A stretch of 64,000 nt of DNA from positions 153,464-217,463 of the forward strand of contig NZ_JBBHKR010000064.1 in assembly GCF_037389425.1 (NCBI RefSeq), given 5' to 3'. Under the pieces are notes generated by a model. That model saw nothing but the letters and a program-made list of their open reading frames with translations. It was not told where the DNA came from and searched no databases. The translations under genes and the position numbers were made by a program. Each line of letters starts with the position of its first letter. The first letter of the stretch is position 1. This document shows, piece after piece, positions 26,624 to 35,655 of the stretch. This DNA comes from Stygiolobus sp037389425. GTDB lineage: Archaea > Thermoproteota > Thermoprotei_A > Sulfolobales > Sulfolobaceae.

Positions 26624-27312
26624 GTTTAGAGGTCATTCCCAGTATAGATATCAGTGAAGGTAAAGCCGTAAAGAGAATTAAGGGTCAGAGGGGCTCTGGG
26701 CTAATTCTGGGAGATCCTTTGCGTATAGCTGAACAAATATACAGCGAGGGATATAAGAAAGTGCACTTAGTCGATTTGGATGCGGCAGAGGGAGTCGGTA
26801 ACAACGAGGAAATTATAAAGATGATTTGTAAAGAAATTGGATTCGAACACACACAAGTAGGAGGAGGAATAAGGAGCTTAGACAAAGCCCAAAAAATAGC
26901 TAATGAATGTTCTTTCATAGTTCTATCTACTTTACCCGTTGCGAATAGAGAAACTTTCGAGAAAATTTGGAGTGAAGTGGGTAAAGATAAGATTTTACTC
27001 TCCATAGATTACAATGAACAAGGGGACGTTTTAATAAAAGGATGGAAAGAGAGGAGAAAGATAAAGGTCGAGGAAATACTATCTTTTGATGTTTATGGTT
27101 TTATATTTACTTACGTTCCTAAAGAGGGCACGAAGAGCGGGATAGATGAAAGCGTAAAGAAATATGTTAATATAACCAAGGGAGTTAAGGAATATGCAGG
27201 AGGAGTATCCACTATTGAGGATTTGATGAAGCTTAAGGTTTTCGGTTTCGATTATGCTATAATTGGTATGAGCTTCTATAATGGTAGTCTTAGGGGTGTA
27301 AAAGTTGTATAA
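26620..27312 (+). CDS. hisA: ProFAR isomerase
   Basis: HisA isomerises ProFAR to PRFAR by an Amadori rearrangement. The 230-residue TIM barrel has the catalytic Asp in IPSIDISEGKAV, the matching phosphate-site GGIRS and IGMSFYNG, and VDLDAAEG in the second strand. GGTGAT lies just before the ATG, which overlaps the hisG stop codon. It is a little shorter than many HisA proteins (about 240) but has both phosphate-binding halves. Confidence 0.94.
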   Translation: MSLEVIPSIDISEGKAVKRIKGQRGSGLILGDPLRIAEQIYSEGYKKVHLVDLDAAEGVGNNEEIIKMICKEIGFEHTQVGGGIRSLDKAQKIANECSFIVLSTLPVANRETFEKIWSEVGKDKILLSIDYNEQGDVLIKGWKERRKIKVEEILSFDVYGFIFTYVPKEGTKSGIDESVKKYVNITKGVKEYAGGVSTIEDLMKLKVFGFDYAIIGMSFYNGSLRGVKVV

Positions 27313-27889
27313 TAGGAGTGTTAAAAAGGTCAGAGAAACAAAGGAGACCAAGGTAGAAATCGAATTAGATATTGATCAGAAAGGCGAAGTCAGGGTACAA
27401 ACTCCAGTCAAGTTCTTTACTCATATGTTATCCACTTTACTATATTACATGAACTCGACTTCCACGGTTATTGCCGAGGACAAGCTAGGTTATGATGACC
27501 ATCATGTAGTAGAGGACGTTGCTATAACGTTGGGAGAAGCGTTCAAGGAGGCTTTAGGTGATAAGAGGGGAATAAGGAGGTTTGCTAACGAGATAGTTCC
27601 AATGGACGACGCGTTAGTCCTAGTGGCAGTGGATATCTCTGGAAGGGGAGTAAGTAATATAGAGTTAAATCTTCAGCGAAGCGAAATTGGAGGATTAGCA
27701 ATAGAGAACGTTTTCCACTTCTTTCAAACGTTTTCTTATCACTGTGGAGTAAACCTACACGTAATTCAACTAAGGGGTACAAACACTCACCATATTATTG
27801 AGGCATCTTTCAAGGCTTTAGGTATGTCTTTATACGAGGCAAGTAGAATTATCTCTCAAGACGTATTAAGTCTGAAGGGGAGCTTATGA
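27305..27889 (+). CDS. hisB: Imidazoleglycerol-phosphate dehydratase
   Basis: This manganese enzyme removes water from imidazoleglycerol phosphate. The 194-residue monofunctional protein has the duplicated metal motifs FFTHMLSTL, DDHHVVEDVAITLG, FHFFQTF and NTHHIIEASFKALG. The start is TTG at 27305, with GGGGTG seven bases upstream, giving MYNRSVKKVRETKETKVEI; it overlaps hisA by 8 bp. The C-terminal histidinol phosphatase domain of bacterial fusions is absent, so that phosphatase must be elsewhere in the genome. Confidence 0.95.
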   Translation: MYNRSVKKVRETKETKVEIELDIDQKGEVRVQTPVKFFTHMLSTLLYYMNSTSTVIAEDKLGYDDHHVVEDVAITLGEAFKEALGDKRGIRRFANEIVPMDDALVLVAVDISGRGVSNIELNLQRSEIGGLAIENVFHFFQTFSYHCGVNLHVIQLRGTNTHHIIEASFKALGMSLYEASRIISQDVLSLKGSL

Positions 27890-28635
27890 CGGCAAAACGT
27901 ATTATCGCTTGTTTAGATGTAAAAAAAGGTAGGGTTGTTAAAGGAGTTAATTTCCTAGATTTAAAGGACAAAGGGGATCCTACGGAATTAGCAGCGAGAT
28001 ATGAAGATGAAGGAGCTGATGAGATAGTTTTCCTAGATGTTACTGCTACAATTGAAGGTAGGAGGGCTTTGTTAGAAGTGGTTAAGAACACAGCTAGTGT
28101 TCTTTCAATCCCCTTGACTGTAGGGGGTGGTATAAGGACTATTGATGACGTATCAACTATCCTTGGAAACGGGGCTGATAAAGTGAGTATAAACACTGCA
28201 GCTGTGGAGAATAAGAAACTAATTACCGAGGCCGCACTACAGTTTGGTTCTCAGGCAGTAGTAGTTGCAATAGATGCTAAAAAAGTAGATGATGAGTACA
28301 AAGTCTTCACCAAATCTGGGAGTTATAACACGGGATTAAACGCGATACGATGGGCTAAAGAAGTTGAAGCTTTAGGAGCTGGTGAAATTCTTCTCACGAG
28401 TATAGATAGGGACGGGACTAGGGAGGGATATGACATTACCTTAACTAAGATGGTTTCAGAAGCGGTTAATATTCCAGTAATAGCGAGCGGAGGAGCTGGT
28501 AAAGAGGTTCATTTTTTGGAAGCCTTAAAAGTAGCCGACGCTGCTTTGGCTGCGGGAGTTTTTCATGATGGAGTAATAAGGATACAAAACCTTAAAATGT
28601 ATTTAAAGTCCCAAGGGTTGGAGGTAAGATTATGA
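27886..28635 (+). CDS. hisF: Imidazole glycerol phosphate synthase, cyclase subunit
   Basis: HisF uses ammonia from HisH to convert PRFAR into imidazoleglycerol phosphate and AICAR, which links histidine to purine synthesis. The 249-residue TIM barrel has the catalytic aspartates in IACLDVKKGRVVKG and VVVAIDAKK and phosphate sites TVGGGIRT and ASGGAG. The ATG overlaps the hisB stop (ATGA). Length and motifs are normal. Confidence 0.97.
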   Translation: MTAKRIIACLDVKKGRVVKGVNFLDLKDKGDPTELAARYEDEGADEIVFLDVTATIEGRRALLEVVKNTASVLSIPLTVGGGIRTIDDVSTILGNGADKVSINTAAVENKKLITEAALQFGSQAVVVAIDAKKVDDEYKVFTKSGSYNTGLNAIRWAKEVEALGAGEILLTSIDRDGTREGYDITLTKMVSEAVNIPVIASGGAGKEVHFLEALKVADAALAAGVFHDGVIRIQNLKMYLKSQGLEVRL

Positions 28636-29816
28636 TTTCGAGTGAATTACCTAAAAACAGACCTAACGATTTCACTAAAGCAATACCCACAGTGGAGGAA
28701 ATAATTAAGCTAGTTAGGGAAAAAGGCGACAAAGCATTACTTGAGCTAGAGGAGAAGCTGGATCATGTGAAGCTAGATTCTGTAGTAGAGGATAAGGTAG
28801 ACGAACTTGCGTTAAGGATATCCCCAGAGCTTAAAGATGCTATAGACTACATATTCGAACAGCTGGTCGAATTTCATGAAACTATTAAGCCCTATAACGC
28901 TGGAGGTAACTCAAAGGGAGTAGAGTTTGGTGTAATCTGGAAACCAATAGAGAAAGTAGGCATATACGTACCCGGCGGGAATAAGGCTTACCCGTCTACT
29001 TTGTTGATGGCAGGGATTCCTGCAAAGGTAGCTGGTGTTAATGAGATTTACGCAGCTACTCCACCGTTTAAGATAGACCCTGCGATATGCTATATCGCTA
29101 AGAAGTTAGGCGTGAAAAAGCTCTATAGATTAGGCGGTGCACAAGCGATAGCAGCTTTTGCTTACGGTACGGAATCAGTTAAGAAAGTAGATAAAATTGT
29201 AGGTCCTGGTAACATATATGTTCAAGCTGCGAAATTTTTAGTGAGTAGGGATGTAGGAATAGACGGAATTGAGGGCCCTACCGAGTTAGTAATTATTGCG
29301 GACGATACAGCAAAGGTTGAGGACTTGATTCTAGATATGAGGGCCCAAGCCGAACATGGATTATCGACTTTTATAGTCCTTCTAACCATTTCCCAGAATA
29401 TAGTTGATGAAGTAAAGCGTGAACTAGAAAGGGATAGGAACGTGTACTACGTCATTAAAGTGAGTAGTGTTGAGGAAGCTATAAAGATTGCTAACGAGAT
29501 ATCTCCTGAACATCTTTCTTTGTATGTCACTAGCCCCAAGAGATATTTAGATATTGTTTCTAACTCAGGCGCGGTAAGTCTAGGCTCTACTCCACCGGCT
29601 GTTATAGATTATGCCGCAGGTCCTAATCATATTCTACCTACTAATCAATGGGCTAGATTTAGGGGAGGGGTCACTGTTTATGATTTTTTAAAGCCCATTA
29701 TGTACGCCAATCTTGAGAAGCCGGATGACAAATTAATACAGTCCGCTATAATCTTAGCTAAGTATGAAGGTTTCGAATTTCATGCTAAGAGTATAGGTGC
29801 CAGATATGGCAGGTAA
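28632..29816 (+). CDS. hisD: Histidinol dehydrogenase
   Basis: HisD oxidises histidinol to histidine in two NAD-dependent steps. The 394-residue product has the NAD-site YVPGGNKAYPSTLLM, the GPGNIYVQAAKF and GIEGPTELVIIAD segments, the zinc/catalytic QAEHG and the catalytic Glu-His in ISPEHLSLY. It is slightly shorter than bacterial HisD (about 430). GAGGT precedes the ATG, which overlaps the hisF stop codon by 4 bp. Confidence 0.97.
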   Translation: MISSELPKNRPNDFTKAIPTVEEIIKLVREKGDKALLELEEKLDHVKLDSVVEDKVDELALRISPELKDAIDYIFEQLVEFHETIKPYNAGGNSKGVEFGVIWKPIEKVGIYVPGGNKAYPSTLLMAGIPAKVAGVNEIYAATPPFKIDPAICYIAKKLGVKKLYRLGGAQAIAAFAYGTESVKKVDKIVGPGNIYVQAAKFLVSRDVGIDGIEGPTELVIIADDTAKVEDLILDMRAQAEHGLSTFIVLLTISQNIVDEVKRELERDRNVYYVIKVSSVEEAIKIANEISPEHLSLYVTSPKRYLDIVSNSGAVSLGSTPPAVIDYAAGPNHILPTNQWARFRGGVTVYDFLKPIMYANLEKPDDKLIQSAIILAKYEGFEFHAKSIGARYGR

Positions 29817-30096
29817 TGAGGTATTAGACAAGTTATATGAGATAATTGAGGACAGGATTTCATCGCAGAAAGAGGGTAGTTACACAGTAAAATTGTACCA
29901 GAAAGGGAAGCCTTATATAGCTCAGAAGGTTGGTGAGGAGGCAAGCGAAGTAATTGTGGCAGCTTTAGCCGAAACGAAGGAGCGTCTTGTAGAAGAGGTT
30001 GCAGACCTTCTTTATCATTTATTAGTTTTAATGGCTGTATCTAATGTGAAACCAGAGGATGTTTATGAGGAGTTAAAAAGGAGGATGAAAGAGTAA
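29806..30096 (+). CDS. hisE: Phosphoribosyl-ATP pyrophosphohydrolase
   Basis: HisE hydrolyses phosphoribosyl-ATP to phosphoribosyl-AMP. The 96-residue all-helical protein carries the metal-binding KVGEEASEVIVAA and EVADLLYHLLVLM motifs of the MazG-like fold. I chose ATG at 29806 (MAGNEVLDKLYEII), with GGTG six bases upstream; the GTG inside that site at 29797 is also in frame but less likely. It overlaps the end of hisD by 11 bp. HisI is a separate gene in this operon. Confidence 0.95.
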   Translation: MAGNEVLDKLYEIIEDRISSQKEGSYTVKLYQKGKPYIAQKVGEEASEVIVAALAETKERLVEEVADLLYHLLVLMAVSNVKPEDVYEELKRRMKE

Positions 30097-30707
30097 TGAA
30101 AGCCACCGTCATAAATTACGGTGTGGGTAACCTTTTCAGTATTTCAGCTGGGTTGAAAAGGGTAGGCTTTGAAGTTTCGGTAAACTCTCAACCCGAAGGT
30201 AACGAAGACCTGATAGTATTCCCTGGAGTAGGTTCTTTCAATGCAGTTGCAAGTTATCTGAGTTCACATAAAGAGCTATTAGAAGACCTCAGAAAACGAG
30301 GCACTTACTTTTTGGGTGTGTGCTTAGGAATGCAGATAATGTTCGAAGAAGGAACTGAGGGCGGTTTAACCAAAGGGTTAGGTTGGTTTAAGGGCAAAGT
30401 AGATAAGATCGAAAACAACGGAAAGGATAAGTTAAAACTACCACATATAGGATGGGATAAGTTAATTGTAACTGACCTTACTTGTCCGCTCACTGAGGGG
30501 TTAAACAACCAGTACGTTTATTACGTCCACAGTTACGTAGCATACCCCGAAGACGAAAGTATCGTTAGAGCTACAACCATTTACGGAATTTCTTACCCCG
30601 CTATTATTTGTTCAGGTAACATTGTAGGCACACAATTTCACCCAGAAAAAAGTAGTAAAATTGGAAAGATCTTTTTAGGTAACCTATATAGGTGGATGAA
30701 AAAGTGA
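30096..30707 (+). CDS. hisH: Imidazole glycerol phosphate synthase, glutaminase subunit
   Basis: HisH is the class I amidotransferase feeding ammonia to HisF. The 203-residue protein has the nucleophile in LGVCLGMQIMFE and the catalytic His-x-Glu in TQFHPEKSS, plus the N-terminal INYGVGNLFSI typical of HisH. Its ATG shares a base with the hisE TAA, and its end overlaps hisI by 4 bp. Confidence 0.97.
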   Translation: MKATVINYGVGNLFSISAGLKRVGFEVSVNSQPEGNEDLIVFPGVGSFNAVASYLSSHKELLEDLRKRGTYFLGVCLGMQIMFEEGTEGGLTKGLGWFKGKVDKIENNGKDKLKLPHIGWDKLIVTDLTCPLTEGLNNQYVYYVHSYVAYPEDESIVRATTIYGISYPAIICSGNIVGTQFHPEKSSKIGKIFLGNLYRWMKK

Positions 30708-31102
30708 TTAAGCTAAGCCTAGAGGAGGCTACTAAAATAGCTGAAAAGTTCTGGTTCAGGCATACAGATTCTACAATAATAGCTGTCCTCCAAGATGTTG
30801 AAACGAAAGAGGTATTAATGGTAGGACATATGAATAGAGAAGCTTTGATTAGGACTCTAACCGAAGGTTACGCTTATTTTTGGTCTCTGAGCAGAAAGAA
30901 GTTGTGGCTTAAAGGGGAGACAAGCAGCCATTATCAGATTGTAGAAGACTTTAAGATAGACTGTGACGGAGACGCAATAGTCTTGTTGGTGCGGTCGATA
31001 GGACCGGTCTGCCATACGGGGAATAAGACTTGTTTTTACAGATCCTATAACGATATAGTCGTAGAAAAAGAGAAAGAAAAAGAGTTAAACGCAAAGAGTT
31101 AA
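30704..31102 (+). CDS. hisI: Phosphoribosyl-AMP cyclohydrolase
   Basis: This zinc/magnesium enzyme opens the adenine ring of phosphoribosyl-AMP. The product has the metal-binding Asp cluster KIDCDGDAIVL and the zinc cysteines in GPVCHTGNKTCFY, together with WFRHTDSTIIAVLQD and YFWSLSRKKLWLKGETS. I prefer GTG at 30704, which overlaps the hisH stop as GTGA; an in-frame GTG at 30692 would add four residues. It is the last his gene. A charged Glu/Lys-rich tail ends the protein. Confidence 0.93.
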   Translation: MIKLSLEEATKIAEKFWFRHTDSTIIAVLQDVETKEVLMVGHMNREALIRTLTEGYAYFWSLSRKKLWLKGETSSHYQIVEDFKIDCDGDAIVLLVRSIGPVCHTGNKTCFYRSYNDIVVEKEKEKELNAKS

Positions 31103-31135
31103 TACTTGTTTTAGCATATTTTAACTGGGTTAAAG

Positions 31136-31537
<402 letters not shown>

Positions 31538-31561
31538 AATCTTTTCACCCATTTCTTACTT

Positions 31562-32926
31562 GTGTCTTGGAGTATATTGGAACTACTCAGGACGAATCCT
31601 GAAAAATTGAAAGAGAGTATAAGCCGAAGATTCATAGACGTTTCGTTAGTTGATAAAGCTGTTGAATTAGATAAACAGTGGAGAGCTACACTACAAGAAG
31701 TAGAAAGGCTTAGGCATGAGCATAACGTAATAAGTTCTCAAATCCCTAGAGCGCCAAAAGAACAGAAGCAAGAACTTATAAAAAAGGCTAAAGAATTGTT
31801 GAAAATACTAGAGGATAAAGAGAAAGAATTACAGAAAATTGAAGAAGAAAGAGATCAGATTCTTTCCGAGCTACCTAACGTAGTGGACGATTCAGTGCCC
31901 ATTGGTCCCGATGAAAATTACAGCGTACCGATAAAAGTTTGGGGGAAGTTCAAGGTTTATGAGAAAGACGTTGATGAATTTCTCAAGCAAGTTAAGGGAT
32001 TAAAGGCTGATTATGAGGTAATAAAGTGGAAACCTGTAGGACATGCGGATATGTTAGAAAACGTCCTTAAGTTGGGGGATACAAAAAAGGCTGGAGAGGT
32101 AGCAGGGTCGAGGTTTTACTATCTGTTTAGCGATATAGTCTGGTTAGATATCGCTCTCTTGAACTACGCGATAGATATAATGACCTCTAGGGGATATACT
32201 CTAGTTTTACCACCTTATATGTTGAGGGGTGAAGTCATTAAGAGTGTTATAGACTTAGATACTTTTAGAGACGCTATCTATAAGATAGAGAATGAGGATC
32301 TATATCTTATCGCCACAGCAGAGCACCCCATAGCAGCTCTATTCTTTAAAGAAGATATTCCTAAGGAGAAACTACCCTTAAAGTTTGTAGGTATTAGCCC
32401 TGCTTTTAGAAAGGAAGCCGGAGCAGCTAATAAGGACTTGAAAGGAATATTCAGAGTTCACCAGTTTCATAAAGTGGAACAATTCATATTTTCTCTTCCT
32501 GAAGAGAGTTGGAAATATCACGAGGAATTAATCTCAAATGCTGAACAAATATTCCAAGGACTTGGGCTTCCTTATAGGATTATAAATATTGCCTCTGGTG
32601 ATTTGGGAGCATGTGCAGCAAAGAAGTATGATTTAGAGGTATGGATGCCTGCACAAGCGAAGTTTAGGGAGATGGTAAGTTGTAGCAATTGTTTGGATTG
32701 GCAAGCGTTTAGGATGAAAATAAGATATGTAGATTATAAGACAAACAAGAAGGGATATGTCCACACTTTAAATAGTACAGCAATTGCTAGTACAAGGACT
32801 ATTACTGCAATTCTGGAAAACAACCAAAGAGAGGATGGTGTGGTGGAGATTCCTAAAGTGCTCAGAAAGTACCTAGAGGTATTTGGTGCAGCACCAAAAG
32901 ACTACATATATCCTAAAAAGGAGTGA
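31562..32926 (+). CDS. serS: Seryl-tRNA synthetase
   Basis: This class II enzyme charges tRNA-Ser. The 454-residue product has the N-terminal long-helix tRNA-binding arm (Lys/Glu-rich coiled coil, about residues 30-105), the motif 2 block GISPAFRKEAGAANKDLKGIFRVHQF and the serine-binding region near MVSCSNCLDWQAFRMKI. This is the standard (not methanogen-type) SerRS. The start is GTG at 31562. It converges with the radical SAM gene, whose stop codon is directly adjacent. Confidence 0.96.
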   Translation: MSWSILELLRTNPEKLKESISRRFIDVSLVDKAVELDKQWRATLQEVERLRHEHNVISSQIPRAPKEQKQELIKKAKELLKILEDKEKELQKIEEERDQILSELPNVVDDSVPIGPDENYSVPIKVWGKFKVYEKDVDEFLKQVKGLKADYEVIKWKPVGHADMLENVLKLGDTKKAGEVAGSRFYYLFSDIVWLDIALLNYAIDIMTSRGYTLVLPPYMLRGEVIKSVIDLDTFRDAIYKIENEDLYLIATAEHPIAALFFKEDIPKEKLPLKFVGISPAFRKEAGAANKDLKGIFRVHQFHKVEQFIFSLPEESWKYHEELISNAEQIFQGLGLPYRIINIASGDLGACAAKKYDLEVWMPAQAKFREMVSCSNCLDWQAFRMKIRYVDYKTNKKGYVHTLNSTAIASTRTITAILENNQREDGVVEIPKVLRKYLEVFGAAPKDYIYPKKE

Positions 32927-34450
32927 TTATTTCCTTAAGTAACCTTCCAATTGGGCTTCAACTTTTTTCATTTGCTTCTTCGCAATTCTAAGAAACAGCT
33001 TTAATGTCCATCTTACCGGCATATATACGGGTGACTTGAGGTAGAACTTATTTAAAATATCCTCAGCCCAATATACATCGTGCCAGAACACTTTCTTATA
33101 TAATTCAATATGTGCCTCATTTAGTTTAACCTTAGTGAACCAGTCCTTATTCTTGAAGTAACCCATAGGTACGAAGAACATCGGAACTAATATACTACGG
33201 TAGGACCTCAGGTTATCAACTAGTTCTATAGTCTTATAGACATCATCCTCAGTTTCTTCAGGCAATCCTACTATCATGGTACCGGCAGGTATTATGTTGT
33301 GATCATGCATTATCTTAAATGCTTCTTCTACAGTCTCTGGATATTCATCTACTTTATATGGTGCGGATTTAGCGGGCATTATTTCTTTTGCAAGTCTTGA
33401 GGATCCGGTCTCAATCCCTACTTCGACACCGAGGTAGTTCTGGTGACCGTCTTCATATACGATTTCTGTTATCTTCGAGATAAGACCGTACTTCTCTTCT
33501 GAGTAACGAATTGCTGCCAGGCTGGCGTGACTCCATGCTATGCTCTTATAATATTTCTTAACTAGTTTATGCAGTTTTATAAGCGGTTCAGGTCTAGGAT
33601 ATATTCCTACTGCACCGTAAAACAAAACATCATCACTGTGTATTACCCCGTGTCTTACGCCATTCTTAACGTTTACTTGTAGTTCTCTTTCAATTTTCTC
33701 TAGTGGGTAATACCTTGTTGGTCTTAACGTCACGGAGCAGAATCTGCAAGATCTCGCACATCCTCTCATTATTTCAATTAGTCCATTAACACTAGCACCT
33801 TTTATTTCAGGAATTTGATCTACTGAAGGGGCTTCCTCCGCGCCAATATACACGTATTTCGGTAACGGTTCGTTATTCATTATCATTTCGGCAATTTTTA
33901 CAATGTAAGTATCAGCTTCTCCGTCTACTAAGGTATCTACTTCTACTTCTTCGATCATGTCTGTTCTCCAAAGCCATTGCCATACTGACGGTCCCCCGGC
34001 TATAATCTTCATACCTCTTTGTTTTGCCTGCTTAATTTCCGGTTTATGAATTAGCTCTTGGAAACTCTTGTAATTGACAGGCTCCTTCTTTGTTATCCCC
34101 CACCATGTGGAAGATGGAGGGCCAAAAGCAAAATAATCGTGATGAGACAACATTAAGGCCTTAGCATGTGGTAAGTATTTTCCGATATGGTCTGGGTCAA
34201 TAATGGCTGCCTTATAACCTGCGTCAATTAGTGCTGCTTCTATTTTCCTCATTCCGTAAGGTGCTTCCTTCGGTCTTCCTAATTCATCTGTCTTCATTTT
34301 AGGGCAAGCTAACCACTTCCACGCCTTCTCAGGAATTCCTATTGCAGGTCCAGTACCTAAGAAGCCCAAAAATTCCTTGCCATGATGGTTAGTCATTAGA
34401 CAGCGATCAGTTGTTATTATGAAGTCAAATTTCTCTTCCAAAAAACTCAC
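32927..34450 (-). CDS. grsA: B12-binding radical SAM protein, probable GDGT ring synthase A
   Basis: The 507-residue protein has an N-terminal cobalamin-binding-like alpha/beta domain (about 60-200) and a radical SAM core with the cluster motif CARSCRFC (C231, C235, C238) after EIMRG. Sulfolobus GrsA and GrsB are such enzymes and insert cyclopentane rings into membrane tetraether lipids. Counting genes back from pyrE (Saci_1597 in S. acidocaldarius) puts this gene at the position of Saci_1585, which is GrsA; that synteny is from memory. The start may be GTG at 34450 or TTG at 34441, the latter with GGTGAG as its ribosome site. Its 3' end abuts serS. Confidence 0.75.
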   Translation of the reverse strand: MSFLEEKFDFIITTDRCLMTNHHGKEFLGFLGTGPAIGIPEKAWKWLACPKMKTDELGRPKEAPYGMRKIEAALIDAGYKAAIIDPDHIGKYLPHAKALMLSHHDYFAFGPPSSTWWGITKKEPVNYKSFQELIHKPEIKQAKQRGMKIIAGGPSVWQWLWRTDMIEEVEVDTLVDGEADTYIVKIAEMIMNNEPLPKYVYIGAEEAPSVDQIPEIKGASVNGLIEIMRGCARSCRFCSVTLRPTRYYPLEKIERELQVNVKNGVRHGVIHSDDVLFYGAVGIYPRPEPLIKLHKLVKKYYKSIAWSHASLAAIRYSEEKYGLISKITEIVYEDGHQNYLGVEVGIETGSSRLAKEIMPAKSAPYKVDEYPETVEEAFKIMHDHNIIPAGTMIVGLPEETEDDVYKTIELVDNLRSYRSILVPMFFVPMGYFKNKDWFTKVKLNEAHIELYKKVFWHDVYWAEDILNKFYLKSPVYMPVRWTLKLFLRIAKKQMKKVEAQLEGYLRK

Positions 34451-34496
34451 CTTTTATGTCTTTGTAAGTTTATATTTATAAAGACGTTTTTAAAAG

Positions 34497-34733
34497 TCAT
34501 TTAAGCACGTTTCTAAGGATCCTTTTCAAATCATCAGGCAATTTGTCTCTTGAGTCTATAGTCTGTACATTATTTAAGTCTTCATTCCACTCTTCACTTT
34601 CTCCCAATTTTATATTCTTTAAAGTCTGGAATATATATATCTTTTCTCCTCTTTCATTTCTGGCTTGATGTATAATCAATTCATTTCTACCAATCTTTAC
34701 CAGATATTTTGCCTCGATGGATGATATCTTCAT
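34497..34733 (-). CDS. Small uncharacterised protein
   Basis: I do not recognise this 78-residue product. It begins MKISSIEAKYLVKIGRNELI and is predicted to be four or five beta strands followed by a charged C-terminal helix (SRDKLPDDLKRILRNVLK). It has no cysteine pair, signal peptide or membrane segment. It is divergent from the HIT gene, with a 58-bp promoter gap, and lies 46 bp upstream of grsA on the same strand, so it might be cotranscribed with it. Confidence 0.6.
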   Translation of the reverse strand: MKISSIEAKYLVKIGRNELIIHQARNERGEKIYIFQTLKNIKLGESEEWNEDLNNVQTIDSRDKLPDDLKRILRNVLK

Positions 34734-34791
34734 GATTTCTAATTTAACACTTATAGGGATTAAAGCTTTAACTTTAATGTCGGGTGATTTA

Positions 34792-35211
34792 ATGGATTCT
34801 TGCGTATTTTGTAAAATAATTAAAGGTGAACTTAAATCACAAAAAGTATATGAAGACGACTATGTGCTAGCTTTTCTAGATATTAATCCGATTCATAAAG
34901 GACATACACTCGTGGTAAGTAAAAAGCATTACGATAACATATACGAGATTCCAGATGATGAATTAAAAAAAGTTATTGTAGTAGTAAAAAAGGTTGCTAC
35001 AGCAATAAAAAAGATGGGTGCGGATGGTATTAATGTTGTCCAAAATAATGATGAAGCAGCAGGACAAAGAGTGTTTCACATCCACTTTCACGTGGTTCCG
35101 AGATATAAAGGCGACCGTATTAAGATAGACACAATAGAGGATAGGACCAGATATAAAGATGAAAATGAAATGAGAGAATATGCGGATAAGATTAGAAGGT
35201 TTTTAAGTTAG
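34792..35211 (+). CDS. HIT family nucleotide hydrolase/transferase
   Basis: This 139-residue HIT-family protein has the signature RVFHIHFHVVPRY (histidine triad HxHxH) and an N-terminal CVFCKI pair. The family includes Hint-type AMP-lysine hydrolases and Ap4A-type hydrolases; the substrate is not visible here. I chose ATG at 34792 because GGTGAT lies five bases upstream; the upstream in-frame ATG codons at 34777 and 34717 would lack a ribosome site and extend into the divergent gene. Confidence 0.9.
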   Translation: MDSCVFCKIIKGELKSQKVYEDDYVLAFLDINPIHKGHTLVVSKKHYDNIYEIPDDELKKVIVVVKKVATAIKKMGADGINVVQNNDEAAGQRVFHIHFHVVPRYKGDRIKIDTIEDRTRYKDENEMREYADKIRRFLS

Positions 35212-35215
35212 TACT

Positions 35216-35521
35216 TTACTCCTCTTCAGATTCGTCACTTTCTTCAAATTCTTCCCTGAGCAGTTCAAGTCCTATTTCCTTATAATATTCTTCCCTCTCC
35301 TGCTCTAGTTGTTCTTCCTCTAGCCTTCTTTCTCCTTTATCACTCACCAAAGAGGTAGTAAGGACTTTGTTGCTTTTATCAGCTTTTTCTTTCACACTAT
35401 ACTCTTTTTTCGCTTTTTCATTGAGTTCCTTCTCGTAACCACATTTATTGCACTTTAGTATCTCTTTGCCATCCTTCTTGGTAGGTACTAGCACTCCTCC
35501 ACATCTAGGACAGAACTGCAT
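35216..35521 (-). CDS. RPOL9-type zinc-ribbon protein with acidic helical tail (TFS-like, truncated)
   Basis: The first 30 residues (MQFCPRCGGVLVP...CNKCGY, C4, C7, C24, C27) are an RPOL9 zinc ribbon like the N-terminus of archaeal TFS/TFIIS and RNA polymerase subunit Rpo9. The rest (about 35-101) is a charged helix ending in a Glu/Asp-rich stretch. The second zinc ribbon with the Asp-Glu pair needed for transcript cleavage is absent. GGTGA lies eight bases before the ATG and a TATA-like CTTTTATAC is further upstream. Its role in transcription is inferred from the ribbon only. Confidence 0.75.
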   Translation of the reverse strand: MQFCPRCGGVLVPTKKDGKEILKCNKCGYEKELNEKAKKEYSVKEKADKSNKVLTTSLVSDKGERRLEEEQLEQEREEYYKEIGLELLREEFEESDESEEE

Positions 35522-35655
35522 TAACTGGTCACCACATATTGTAGTAAAGCCTAGAAAATGTATAAAAGGCTTTTGCCTATCTTGGCTGATCCTAGGACAA
35601 CCCTTTATTAATAGGGATAGTTTATTTATAATAAATCAATCAAAAAAGGATAGAT

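Noticed and set aside
30692..30703. Upstream GTG start for hisI
   Set aside because: The GTGA overlap with the hisH stop at 30704 matches the coupling style of the operon; the extra four residues add nothing conserved.
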